From positions 42,400 to 106,399 of the forward strand of contig CAJQUW010013643.1 in NCBI GenBank assembly GCA_907163375.1: a stretch of 64,000 nucleotides of DNA, read 5' to 3'. Within the stretch, counting starts at the first letter, position 1, and each line of letters opens with the position of its first letter. This stretch comes from Prostheceraeus crozeri. Its lineage: Eukaryota; Platyhelminthes; Polycladida; Euryleptidae. Under the pieces are notes generated by a model. That model was not told the DNA's origin. It did no database searches and saw only the letters and a list, made by a program, of their open reading frames with translations. A program made the position numbers and the translations under genes. Below, piece after piece: positions 26,256 to 36,538 of the stretch.

Positions 26256-26637
26256 ATTCAACGTAGCAAAGTGCGTCAAGGTAACAAAGTTAAAAAAAAA
26301 CAAGCTAATGACTAGTTACTTTTCAATAGGTACAAAGTATGATTTAAAAGAAAATTTTTATATCCTAAAATGTCTAAAAATTTTGAAAATACTTACTAGA
26401 AGGACAAACAACGCTTCTCCTCTCCTCATGTGTAATGAATTGGCGAGTAAGTCGTTCTGTTCAAAATTATGTTTATCACTTATATATTGAAAAGATCCTA
26501 TTTAACAGTCTGCCCATTCAGATGATAAGAGGACAGGTCTGTTTCCAATCAAAATACCAGATCTAGCTAACAACACAGCGGGATTACGCTATCTAAAATC
26601 TACCAAGTGTGTAAGAGAATTAATATTAGTTCCTTAA
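26256..26637 (-). repeat. Dispersed repeat, copy 2 (inverted)
   Basis: This is the reverse-complement counterpart of 13865-14245. It is collinear throughout, with substitutions and short indels. The shared ends are ACGTAGCAAAGTGCGTCAAG and GAATTAATATTAGTTCCTTA. Both copies lie in Esrp introns 12 kb apart and in opposite orientation. Confidence 0.9.
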
Positions 26638-29600
26638 CTGTCAGGACCACAGGGCAAGAGGTTTACTAATTGTTCAATTTGGTGAGATCCATATCACAGG
26701 CAGGATACTGAAGGAGCGTCAATTGATGCGCATGAACATTTGAACCCCACGTCGTGGGTTTTTGGTACTCCACGAATGCTTCGGGGCAAACGGAACTGAA
26801 CATCTTTAGTCAAAGGAGTTTCTTCGGACAATAATGCACTCCAAATAGGAACGCTATACTCAAGGAAAAGAGTACGAACTGAGATTGAATGATGTCCCAG
26901 GAGCATTTCAGAGTCGCTTATTATAATTGTGCCACTATGATTCTCATTTATTTTGAGAAATATATTCCATATTATTGTTATAATGGAAAAAATATTAAGA
27001 ATAAACTATGACTTCTGACTAGATAGAATGGAATTTCCACTTATGAAAACGCTCTCAAAAATTATTTAACATGGAAAAGCATTGTAGTGAGTAGTTTTCG
27101 CTTTTGAATTTTCAGAGAAGTATGGGCATACGCTTTGATAACAATGAAAACTACAGTATGTCAATTCACCAAAGCTTCATAAAAATGAACAAGTATCAGT
27201 ATATCCATAAAAGAACTTCATTGTACATGCACAACATCATGATACCTTCATTAAACAATCTTAGTTATCTAGACTCTATTTCAGATAAGAATTCAACTAC
27301 TCACCATCATTGATAAGACTAGAGATTATACGACACATGTCTTGACATTTCCTGACACCATATTCGACAGATTCATCTTGAGCAATATCCAATTCTGCAT
27401 TTGTTGTTTGGAGTTAAGGAAAAAATTCGGTTTATTTGATTCTTGAGAAATGTATGGTGTAATGAAAATGTTTAAGACAAATCGTTATACAAAAAATAGA
27501 CATAAAATGTTAAAGACAAGCGTTTGTAAAAAGACTTAAGACAAATTCTAACCACCCGGATATTATCTGTCATGCATATTTAGATCTTGTGTTTTGCCAT
27601 CTGCCATATTGTTGGCCAATCATGTGTGATATCAGTTGTATATTTTTAAAAAATTTGAACAGATTGACCGTTTACCAATGAAATGGGCAATGTGAAGGAT
27701 ATTCCTGTTTGAGAAGCAGATTGGATAAGTCATGTAAAACACTTATTTCTAACAAGTCAAAATCCAAATATGCTCATCCTCTGTGCAACTTCTTTATAGT
27801 TCGTGATAATTTGAATAATGTGAGGCGAAAATGAATCCTTCTGCCTCTACAACATAGGTCTTCTTTGTAATATAAGTCTTTTATCAAATACTCTTGTTTT
27901 TCGTGATTTCTTTTATGCAAGATTTTTGTGTCACATGTCGCTCTCGGATTGACCTTAATAAAACGATTACTATTATTGTTATTATTTGTCATGGTAAATG
28001 ATGCATTAATTATCAGTCACAACATTCTTTAGATTTTGTCTGAAATGTCACTTTACACAACTAATTACATAAAATCGTCCTTTAAAAACACGCGTGAAAA
28101 ATGTCATCTGACTATCAGATATTTTATAACGCATAATAAATGACTAAATTCTCATATCGATAGTGATAGCACCGGTATTTAAGATGAAATAGTTCTTTAA
28201 AATACTTACCTACAAGACAAATTTGCTGAATCTCTAAGTCGAGCATTATCAGCTCTCACTGATCCTTCTCCTCAAACTTTTTTTAAAGCTATTCACTTCA
28301 CATTTTTGTAATACTCTAGTTGCTCCTTAGAATATACACATAGTCTCACAAATGAATTAAAAAGGAATTGTCAGCAACTTGAAATTCTTTTGAAACATCG
28401 CTAATTAATTGGGAGATTCTGACTAAATAGCTCAAGTAAGGCTTACAAAATTTGACATTGCGAAAACATCTGTCACTTAAAGACCATTTCTTGAATGATT
28501 TACTTTGTGCCATAAAAGCAATTTGAAACTATGTTTGAAACTGTGTATATCATCATCCTGCTTTATTGCTTGTTTTGTGCATTGAACACATGCTTGTCTG
28601 TCTTTGAAGATGATGTGATTTATTTTACTTAACTTATCTGTTATCATCGACGTATGTAAAATGAATTTATTACATTCGCAGATACATAAAAAATTGAGTT
28701 GACTGTTTACAACAAGTCCTTCAGAATCAAATCAACAGTAGTCACAGTTCGATTGAAAATCGCATTAATCCAGCATAATATTTTCTGGAAATTTATAGTG
28801 TTCGACACATGCAAAGCTGGCAAAATTCATAAAATATGTCCATTGATATCTAGCTCGCAGATATCTCAGATAGGAAAAATAGCGATGAAAAGTGTGCTTT
28901 CAACTTTCGAAATCATAGCAAATTCAAAACTTAACAATAGATCTTCTTCGGATCCTATGCGTGACGGAAGACACATTTTGACAGAAACACTTCGAATTGC
29001 ATAATATCTAGGAGTTGTAAAATTGCGTAATTTTCAATGAATTTACCGCAAATTAAGTATTTGCTTAATCAGCACACATTCAATGAAGATCAAAACTTAG
29101 ATACTCTATTCAAACTATGTTATATGAAGTTGAATGAAAATTAATTATCTTTTCTACCACTCTCTTGCAGTCTTCAACTGCAATAGCAATGTCAAACAAG
29201 AGAAACTTGATTGGAATAACATACCTATAATCTTCAATGCAAAACATGGTTGATACATGATTCAGAAAATTGCCTTGCTTTTGTGAATTGTGAAAATACA
29301 AGCGAATAAATTAGTAGAGTATAATGATTCCAATTAATGTCGTCTTTTACCCTGAGCTATCCTCAAATATGAAACTACCCCGATATGTCCTCTTAAATAA
29401 ACTCTTAAAATATATTATGAAAGTATGAAATATGTGGGTGCCAACTGCTCCTGGTTATCGTAGTTACTTAAGCGTTATATGAAAGCTCAGACTGCAAAAG
29501 ACAACTAGAGTACATGATGAAACAAGAAGAATAGAAACTCTTCTAATGTGTCTTGTCCACTCACATTTGCAATTAATTTTAGATACTGTTGTATAACGAC

Positions 29601-31875
29601 TGCCTTACGTAGAAGAAATTGGCTTCATCGATATCGGCACCGATAGCATCGACAAAAGGCCTGATATTCGCAATTGAGTCATAAATAAAAGCAGTTGACT
29701 TGTATCTGGGCATCATTAAGTTTGCGGTAAAATTGAACACGAATCAGAATCGGGACTTGCGCTGTCAGATGTTAGACAGGCTGATGAACTATGAGGTCAT
29801 ATTTTTTTTAAATACTTCAAGCAGGAGAAACCACGGAATTCAGCAAATAAATGCTCTATAAATTCTGTCTCTTTTCCACTTACGTCGATTTAAGAAGAAG
29901 TCCAATCATTTTACATTTTGTCTCCTGCCAGTTTCAGATTTCAAGGAAGTTAGATGGAAAATATCAGAGCATGAAGACAATGAAGGAAACAGCTGGCACT
30001 TGTGTTAGACTTAACTTCTCTGAGATAACAAAGACCGGCAACAAAGACGTGTGAAGTATAACAGACTACTTCAAACCCGAACTTCATTGCTAATGTTCAA
30101 TGAATGCTCCTCACTCCTCCACCTCTCCTCTCCCTACAAACTCCCATTGCCCCACTGCTACCGGAAGTTAACAGAGGAAATAATTTGAAATAATGAGATT
30201 AATGACTTTCGTCGGCTTGATGTGTGCCTATGGGTGTATTTCTGAACGTCCTAGCGTTGAATACAGATCAACAGGCGGAGCGCCATTACTTACACATCAA
30301 GCTAACACTAACTCATTTGGTTTAGAGAAGAGGTTAACCGTTCGAAATGGATGCATCAGACGGACAAGAGGGAGTTGGGATAAATAAGCATTTATAGCGC
30401 TAAACAGAGTAAAGCATGTTGAATCCACAATAGTGTAACACTTTACAGACACAAACACACCCCAGATAAAAGTAAAGTATAGAAAATAGCGGATGTTTCT
30501 ATCGAAAAGTTTAACACATCACATCAAAACATGAAAGTTAATGCCATGCACTTCCAAGTGGAAATACTCCGGAAGGCAATTAATGCTTAATGGCGACTAC
30601 AATCTCAGGGAAAGTTGGAGATTCGATGTGAAATCCCTAATTACAGTACTTACTATATTAATAGAATGCAAAAACAAATAAAATGTTGACATCTCAGGTA
30701 ATCCATAATGAAAACTGTTACATTTGAATACAGTATTTCCTAGAAATTCCCACTCATGTTTTTACTCGTATTTAGAAGATTTAGAACAGCATTTTTCAAT
30801 GACTAAATAAAAAAGTTTTTTAAATGATAGCGCAATTTCGATATTTTTTATGTTACTCATGATTCGCGTGAATCATTGAATTTTAGTATCGAATCACCTG
30901 AAGAGTATCGAAAGCTGTTGTATCTATAAAACATCAGTATTTCCATCGTATTAAAAGCTTCTAAGTTCAACACATCAAACAGATTGCATCATGCATCTTG
31001 ATAAACCAATAGAAGTGAATTTCTCATTGCAATTGATCTGGTCAATTTGATGACAATTAATTTACAATGTCGTACTTTCACAATACTTCAAACTTATGCA
31101 TGCATGCCACTGTTCATGAGATTTGGTATCAAAATTATGACCACCTACATGTACAACCATATGGCAATTTTGATCCCTGAACTTTCTGAAGCCTTCAAAG
31201 TGAATAACCCTTTTTACGGTTTGTGTTCTACCAATGCACAACATAACAATAAACAATACATGCATAAATGAAAGATGATAGATACATCACTGGAAAAATC
31301 CCAAGCGTGTACAAAAGTTCAACATTACAAATGTCAAAAAAATACGCCATCAATTTGTTGGCAATGTTCAGAGTCAACCAAATTCTGCTTCTAATTTCTC
31401 TTTTGATCATCATCATCGCCTCAAGCTTTTACACTACATTTTTCGGGGTAAGTTGAGATAGAGCGGTGTAAAGTTATTCACGACTAGCTGCCTTAAGATA
31501 TATTGCTGCCCTTAATTTAAGAGTAGCTAATAGTCTTAGCTAGATCTCGCAAGATATTTTTTGTTATCATTGCAAAATAAAATGAAATATTCTTCCATGA
31601 AGAATACGAAGCTGTTGCATAGTCTTAAATTGCATGAAATCAAACTACACTATCTGTTGAATCGCTAATTATCCGGATTAAACGGGTGGTTCGATTAACC
31701 AAATTATTCTCCCGTTCATTATTACAAAGTTAATTTACGGGTTTGAGTTTTATCAAAGCGGGCAGCAGGGCATGCGTTTGTCTCCTGTCCTAAGCCCGAA
31801 ATTGTGGTTCGTCAAATTAATATTATATCGTCGTCATTATTACAATCTCTCTATTAGAGCAAGATTCCCTTTTAA

Positions 31876-33049
31876 CACGTTCACTGCCAAACCAGAAAAT
31901 GCTTGTGCCCTCCAGTTTGCCAACCCAAGCTAAGAATAAAATCATGAAAATATTATGTTATCCGGTAACTGTAGCATCCATTATTATATTTTCTGAACTC
32001 ATTTTACAATTTGGTCAACTACGACTGTACTCGCAGCTAGGATATATGAAAAAATTTTGACCACATTTGCCAACTACGAGTATACTCGTAGTGGTAGTAA
32101 ATTGATTTGCGATGTCAAACTAAAGTGCAAATTTTTTAACGATGACTATGGTGACATGTTGGAAAGAAGAATCTCAAGTCTATTATATGCTTACAGCTAT
32201 TGTAATGTTATACGCGCATCCAATGACTTCTAAATATAGTACTGGCATCAGTCCTGCGCTTTGTACTGATGACTGCTTTGTGAAGTTTCTTGAGCAGCAA
32301 TGAATGCTTCGAAATCTGCTTGCTGGTTGATAAAATTGCTGTTTCTTGAACTGCTCTGACTGCTTCTCTGAATATAAGTGGAAATTGCTTGCTGGAAAGA
32401 CAGGTTATTCATCTTCAACAATGTGATTGTATATTGACGAATGTGGCAGAGCAATGACAATAAACGCGACTGGGACCATCAGGTTATTCAGTTATTTTTA
32501 ATATATATAGTCACATTTCATTGATTTTCTGACACATAGGTTGCATTAGTTCTTAATTTTATCTCACTTGTATATCAGAAATAAGACACTGCTGATGAGA
32601 GAGGCATATAAACTAACATTTATTGATTATTTATATTTCACTACATTTACACAACATACTACTGTACATTACACATCTGTCATCATGCGTGGAGATTACT
32701 CCATTAGCATAATATATTCGTACTACAGTAAATGGATTTCTTCACAATTTCATATGACGGGGAAAAATATCGACAGATTGCACATCTTAAATAACTTTTC
32801 GCAATTATTTCCTTCCATCACTATACTACTTGTGTGTCAATAGATATGATCTCCAGATATCGATGATTGGTCTGGCGTAATACTTTGCACTTGATCTAAA
32901 CATTAGCATCACATCTTTAGTTTCAAATAAGTCAAAGACACTTGCCACTAGAATCCATTTTGGTCTACTACAGTGTACGGGTATACTCGTATTGGCAAAC
33001 ATTGGTGCACCACCAACTCCGAGTATACTCGTAGCTGGCAGTGAACGTG
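31876..33049. mobile_element. piggyBac-type nonautonomous element (1174 bp)
   Basis: The element is bounded by TTAA at 31872-31875 and 33050-33053, the piggyBac target duplication. It has 14-bp perfect terminal inverted repeats, CACGTTCACTGCCA and its complement. Subterminal palindromes related to CTACGAGTATACTCGTAG occur twice near each end (32019-32036 and 32074-32091; about 32976-32991 and 33017-33034), as transposase-binding sites might. I see no DDD transposase. The internal frames, including a Ser/Gln-rich one at 32460-32248 on the minus strand, are short and unassigned. The right end lies only about 35-65 bp from the likely donor of an Esrp coding exon. Confidence 0.88.
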
Positions 33050-33115
33050 TTAAATTAATTTTGATCTGCAGTGTCCCTTGTCTAACATGTTCTGAATCAG
33101 TTGTGAAAAGGATAC

Positions 33116-33350
33116 GTTCAAGAATTTCCTTGAGACTAGAACTTGACTCTCCTTTTTTATAAAACCGATTGAATTCTTTCCGAATATCGTAGAACCGGTA
33201 GAGAAAGGGATATGGAGTGAGATCAATCTGCTTGCCACATGCCTCTGGATGTAACACCAGCCTCATATGTAACTGACCATCAGTTACTAATGTAAAGGTC
33301 TTGCCGCCTGTATCTGGATGTACTCCTTTTTGACGTAGGAAGCGATCCAT
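33116..33350 (-). CDS. Esrp: Esrp exon: exonuclease-like N-terminal domain, part 3
   Basis: After a TTTCAG acceptor in phase 0 the exon reads MDRFLRQKGVHP, TFTLVTDGQLHMRLVLHPEA, then FLYRFYDIRKEFNRFY. This matches the human ESRP1 segment FCLCTDGQLHVRQILHPEA with SFFDLRKEFKK. It belongs to the DEDD-exonuclease-like domain at the ESRP N terminus. The 3' boundary is uncertain. I chose a donor GTATCC after GAAC (exon end 33116), but GTTAGA (exon end 33087) is an alternative. Translation beyond that runs out of family similarity and into the adjacent piggyBac-type element. The first Met in the exon is internal and not a start. Confidence 0.85.
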
Positions 33351-34352
33351 CTGAAAGCAAAACAGCAAAAATTCAATTAAATGATTCTAGAGATGAGGCG
33401 TATCACGTCAATTCCACGTGACTCAAATGAGGCATGCAGCTGGCACAAAACATGATTTTTTTATCAATAAGTTTTTTATGGTCGATAGTTAAATATTTCT
33501 CTGGGTTAAAAGCGCACATCAAGATAATTAAGCTTTGCCCATTCTGCAGCGCATGAAGTGTAAAGAGACAGAAAGCAATTATTATAAATCAATTCAACTG
33601 TAATTATTGAAGTGACAATGGTGACTTCGATTCTGTACAAATCAATTATTGCCTAAATAGTAGATCATCAGAAAAAAACATCATTTGTACTCCTTCCGAC
33701 ATAAAATATTTCAAATATGCAATCTTGCACTTAAAGAAAACACACTATTCTATTGAGGTTCGTTAATAATTGATTATTTGTGTCAAGAATTGTGCAGAAA
33801 TCGCTAGATTATAGGCCTATAGAAAACTTCAATAGTTGCTTTATTCAAATGATGTCATTCAAGGAACGTCTCCCTTTCCTGACTTAATCACGCGAATTCA
33901 AAGAAATTATAAGCAAAGAATAAGGAATTCAATTTTTAAAATTGCTTCTCACACGCATAATTGAGATGAAACGATATGTGGATAGCAATGTATGAACTAA
34001 GCATCCACTAAAATAAATATTTGTTTCTTATTAATGTAATGTCACAACCAAAAACACATCACAATATGGAAGTAAAGCACTTTGCAGAGCCTACCTTCCC
34101 TACAGTGTATTTCTATTTTTAAATGCAAACAAAAAGAAAATATTTTCAAGTACATTTTCCAATTTTTAAAGATATTACTTGCGACTTTCAATTTTATATA
34201 GGCTAGCATTACATACTTTTGCATAGTCTGACACACGAAGAAATTTGCAAGAGCTAAAGGTCAGCCCGGAATTTGAAGATGAAATGTTCAGCAATGTACA
34301 CGTATAGCGCCTAATATAATTCTTACTATTAACTTCACAAAGTCATTCTCAC
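33351..34352 (-). other. Short Esrp intron
   Basis: This 1-kb phase-0 intron has a GTGAGA donor and TTTCAG acceptor on the minus strand. It is AT-rich, and no additional feature is visible. Confidence 0.85.
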
Positions 34353-34526
34353 CTCTTCCAATGCTTGTTCAAGGCACCCGGGAGCATTCTCAACGATATC
34401 ATCGGTGATGCCAGTTTCCGCAATGCATTCTTCTGTCAATGAACGAATACCTCGTGCTTCATTTTCGCTATCGGCGTGACCTGGTGTAATGATCGGTCGT
34501 ATCAACTTCTGCTGGACAGCCAGAAC
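34353..34526 (-). CDS. Esrp: Esrp exon: exonuclease-like N-terminal domain, part 2
   Basis: This is a 58-codon exon in phase 0 at both ends. It follows an ACAG acceptor and begins VLAVQQKLIRPIITP, equivalent to the LHEVLVRPDQLEL strand in vertebrates. It continues LTEECIAETGI (human LTEDCKEETKI) and ends CLEQALEE, which flows directly into MDRFLRQKG of the next exon, like LDQALRQFN in human. The insertion GHADSENEARGIRS lengthens the loop before the conserved T-E-E-C motif. The donor is GAG|GTGAGA. Confidence 0.93.
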
Positions 34527-35710
34527 CTGTAAACAGTAAGATTTCAGATAAGGAACAACAGGTGTAGCACGTCAGTGTATCAGATTTAGGCGAGTAAACC
34601 TGCACACATACGTTGATCATTGACCTATCTATACATCACTGCATATGCTACCTATATTCAGTCAAACCTACGAGCATAAATCACCTTTGGAAAGAGGACT
34701 TTTTAAATTTACCTTCGACCGAGGTTTTGATAAGAATGACCTTTCAGATCAAGAATAGCTTGCCATTATTTTCAATTTTGACCACCTCAAAGTCTGATCC
34801 CTCAATTGACGAACACGATTTTTCTGTTTCAATCATCATAATCACTTTGAACATAATTTTTTTTCAACAGCATGTTTCAACTTAATAATAAAAAGGTCGA
34901 TGCTATTGTGATATTTAATTGTACCCAAATTTTTGCCTACGCAGGCCGTCCGTGTTAATTCTTATGCATGTTTAATTACACCCGTTTAACTATCTCTTGA
35001 CGCGGCCTATATTAATCCTTCAATGTCACAACAGCATCGGCCTCTTTATTACTAAATTAGTCTGTTTCACTAGACACGAGAAACAAAAAAATCAAAACTC
35101 AATGGAAATATCACAGACCTCATTTAGGCATGCAGCTAAACTATAAATAAGAAATCAAGCACACGTGAATTACTATACCACAGCACAATCCACAAGCAAA
35201 TAGTCCGGCCGCCAGAAAGAGTTTCTGAAAAAAGAACGAGGCCAAAGTCAAATTATCAGATTTTCAATGTTTTCTCTGATAAAGTAGAAAGCACAAAGTT
35301 CAAAGCCATAATTTTTGGGATGGAATGTCTTCAATTCAATTAGAAATATACATTGAAAGCCCTGTTTTCACCGAAAATTTCGATCTGTTTCCCATTAGAT
35401 TTGTATGTGACATTCTTTGAACCTATCTCACAAGATGAGGAACCGGGCAAAGCTCGGCAGATTCATGATCGCCGTAGGATCTGAGTCATTTTGTAGAAAT
35501 CTAATTTTTTTCGGACTCGTTCCGTGCAGAAACTCGTTCAGTCGGTTACACTAAAATCAAGAAACCACACAAGTTAATAAATAAAAAAAACACAGACAAA
35601 AATGAAAACACTACTGATGAAAGAAAAATAAATGTACAGAAAAACCGGTTAGTCTATCCGTATCTGCCTGCAATCATCGAACGTCTATCCGCACCAGCCC
35701 GTACCCGGCC

Positions 35711-35794
35711 GTAAGCAGCTTATCCGCACACATGAGTAGCTTGTCCGTTCCCGTGAGTAGTCTATCCGTTCCCGTGAGTAGCGTGTCCGTGAGT
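35711..35794. repeat. 21-bp minisatellite
   Basis: About four tandem units run GTAAGCAGCTTATCCGCACA(c), ATGAGTAGCTTGTCCGTTCC(c), GTGAGTAGTCTATCCGTTCC(c) and GTGAGTAGCGTGTCCGTG. Degenerate TATCCG-containing units extend from about 35650 to 35840. In one plus-strand frame the unit reads SSLSVPV, but that frame is short and lacks signs of a gene. Confidence 0.85.
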
Positions 35795-36470
35795 AACGAG
35801 CCTGTGCGAACCTTCCCGTAGCCTATCCGTAACCGACTGCGATCGTCAGAAGTCTACATATACCCGTGCAAATTTTGTAATAGATATATATATATATCCA
35901 TTTCCTCGTAACAATAAACTGAATGAAGCATCTTTGGATATCGCACAATATTGTCGCTAAGATAGTTGTCCGTTAAATATTGATAAACAGGATATTGAAA
36001 GGACTGTGCTCGATGCTACTTTTCAAATCAAACACTACTGCAACATTCGCTCAGAAAAATTGGATTGTCCTGTCTTTGGCACACGCGCCCATTTTCTAAA
36101 ACGTTACTGTACATACCGAATACTTATATAATAAAATGTATGATGAGTGAGGGCCAGTCAGCGTATTTTTCAAAGGCGATGCTCTACATATATAGGCGGT
36201 TTTCAGAATGTCTGTAAAACAGAAACAAGTGCATCTCGAATGAACTTGCTTGATGAGTTATGACTTAAAGACACAAAATAAGATGTACATGTATATCAGT
36301 CAAGAAGTGTGTAATCAACTAGTTATTTTTTAAGTTTTCTTTATCAGCAAATATAATGAAATTAAGTAGCGTTATTCCCAACAAACAATGGAGAAAAAGA
36401 AAGAAATCCGAAAATATGATTAGAACTCGAACACTATGCTTGTATGTATATTACAATATTATAATCACAA

Positions 36471-36538
36471 ATTTTCGGCCGAAGCCTTCATCAGGTGAAA
36501 TTCATGAAATTCATCTGATGAAGGCTTCGGCCGAAAAT
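36471..36538. ncRNA. Palindrome with hammerhead-like core on both strands
   Basis: The 24-bp arms (36471-36494 and 36515-36538) are perfect inverted copies around a 20-bp near-palindromic spacer. Reading either strand outward, the arm is CTGATGA, then AGGC-TTCG-GCC, then GAAA. That order, CUGAUGA, a short stem II capped by a UUCG tetraloop, then GAAA, is the conserved catalytic core of the hammerhead ribozyme. The palindrome offers one core per strand. I could not identify a convincing stem III and cleavage triplet, so self-cleavage is unproven. Such minimal cores are known from Penelope-like elements, and a Penelope-like fragment lies at 56.3 kb. Confidence 0.55.

Larger units (their letters stand above)
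23384..33049 (-). other. Esrp intron region holding an unseen exon
   Basis: About 45 residues conserved in ESRP proteins, between the exonuclease-like domain and RRM1, should be encoded on the minus strand here. I could not locate them with confidence. A weak candidate with a GTAAGT donor at about 28215 has a poor polypyrimidine tract and no match to the family. The region also holds dispersed repeat copy 2 (26256-26637) and most of the piggyBac-type element ending at 33049. The remaining sequence is AT-rich. The minus-strand frames around 26690-26900 look mildly coding but match nothing I know. Confidence 0.5.

Noticed and set aside
26690-26900. Mildly coding-looking minus-strand frames, considered as the missing Esrp exon
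   Set aside because: The translation does not resemble the conserved ESRP segment and lacks a convincing donor.
28215-28262. Exon-like minus-strand segment with a GTAAGT donor, considered as the missing Esrp exon
   Set aside because: The upstream acceptor lacks a polypyrimidine tract, and no frame resembles the expected ESRP segment.
30193-30387. 64-codon plus-strand frame with a hydrophobic start and a KR site, like a small secreted peptide
   Set aside because: Only weak signal-peptide character. No repeated peptide, promoter or splice context was found.
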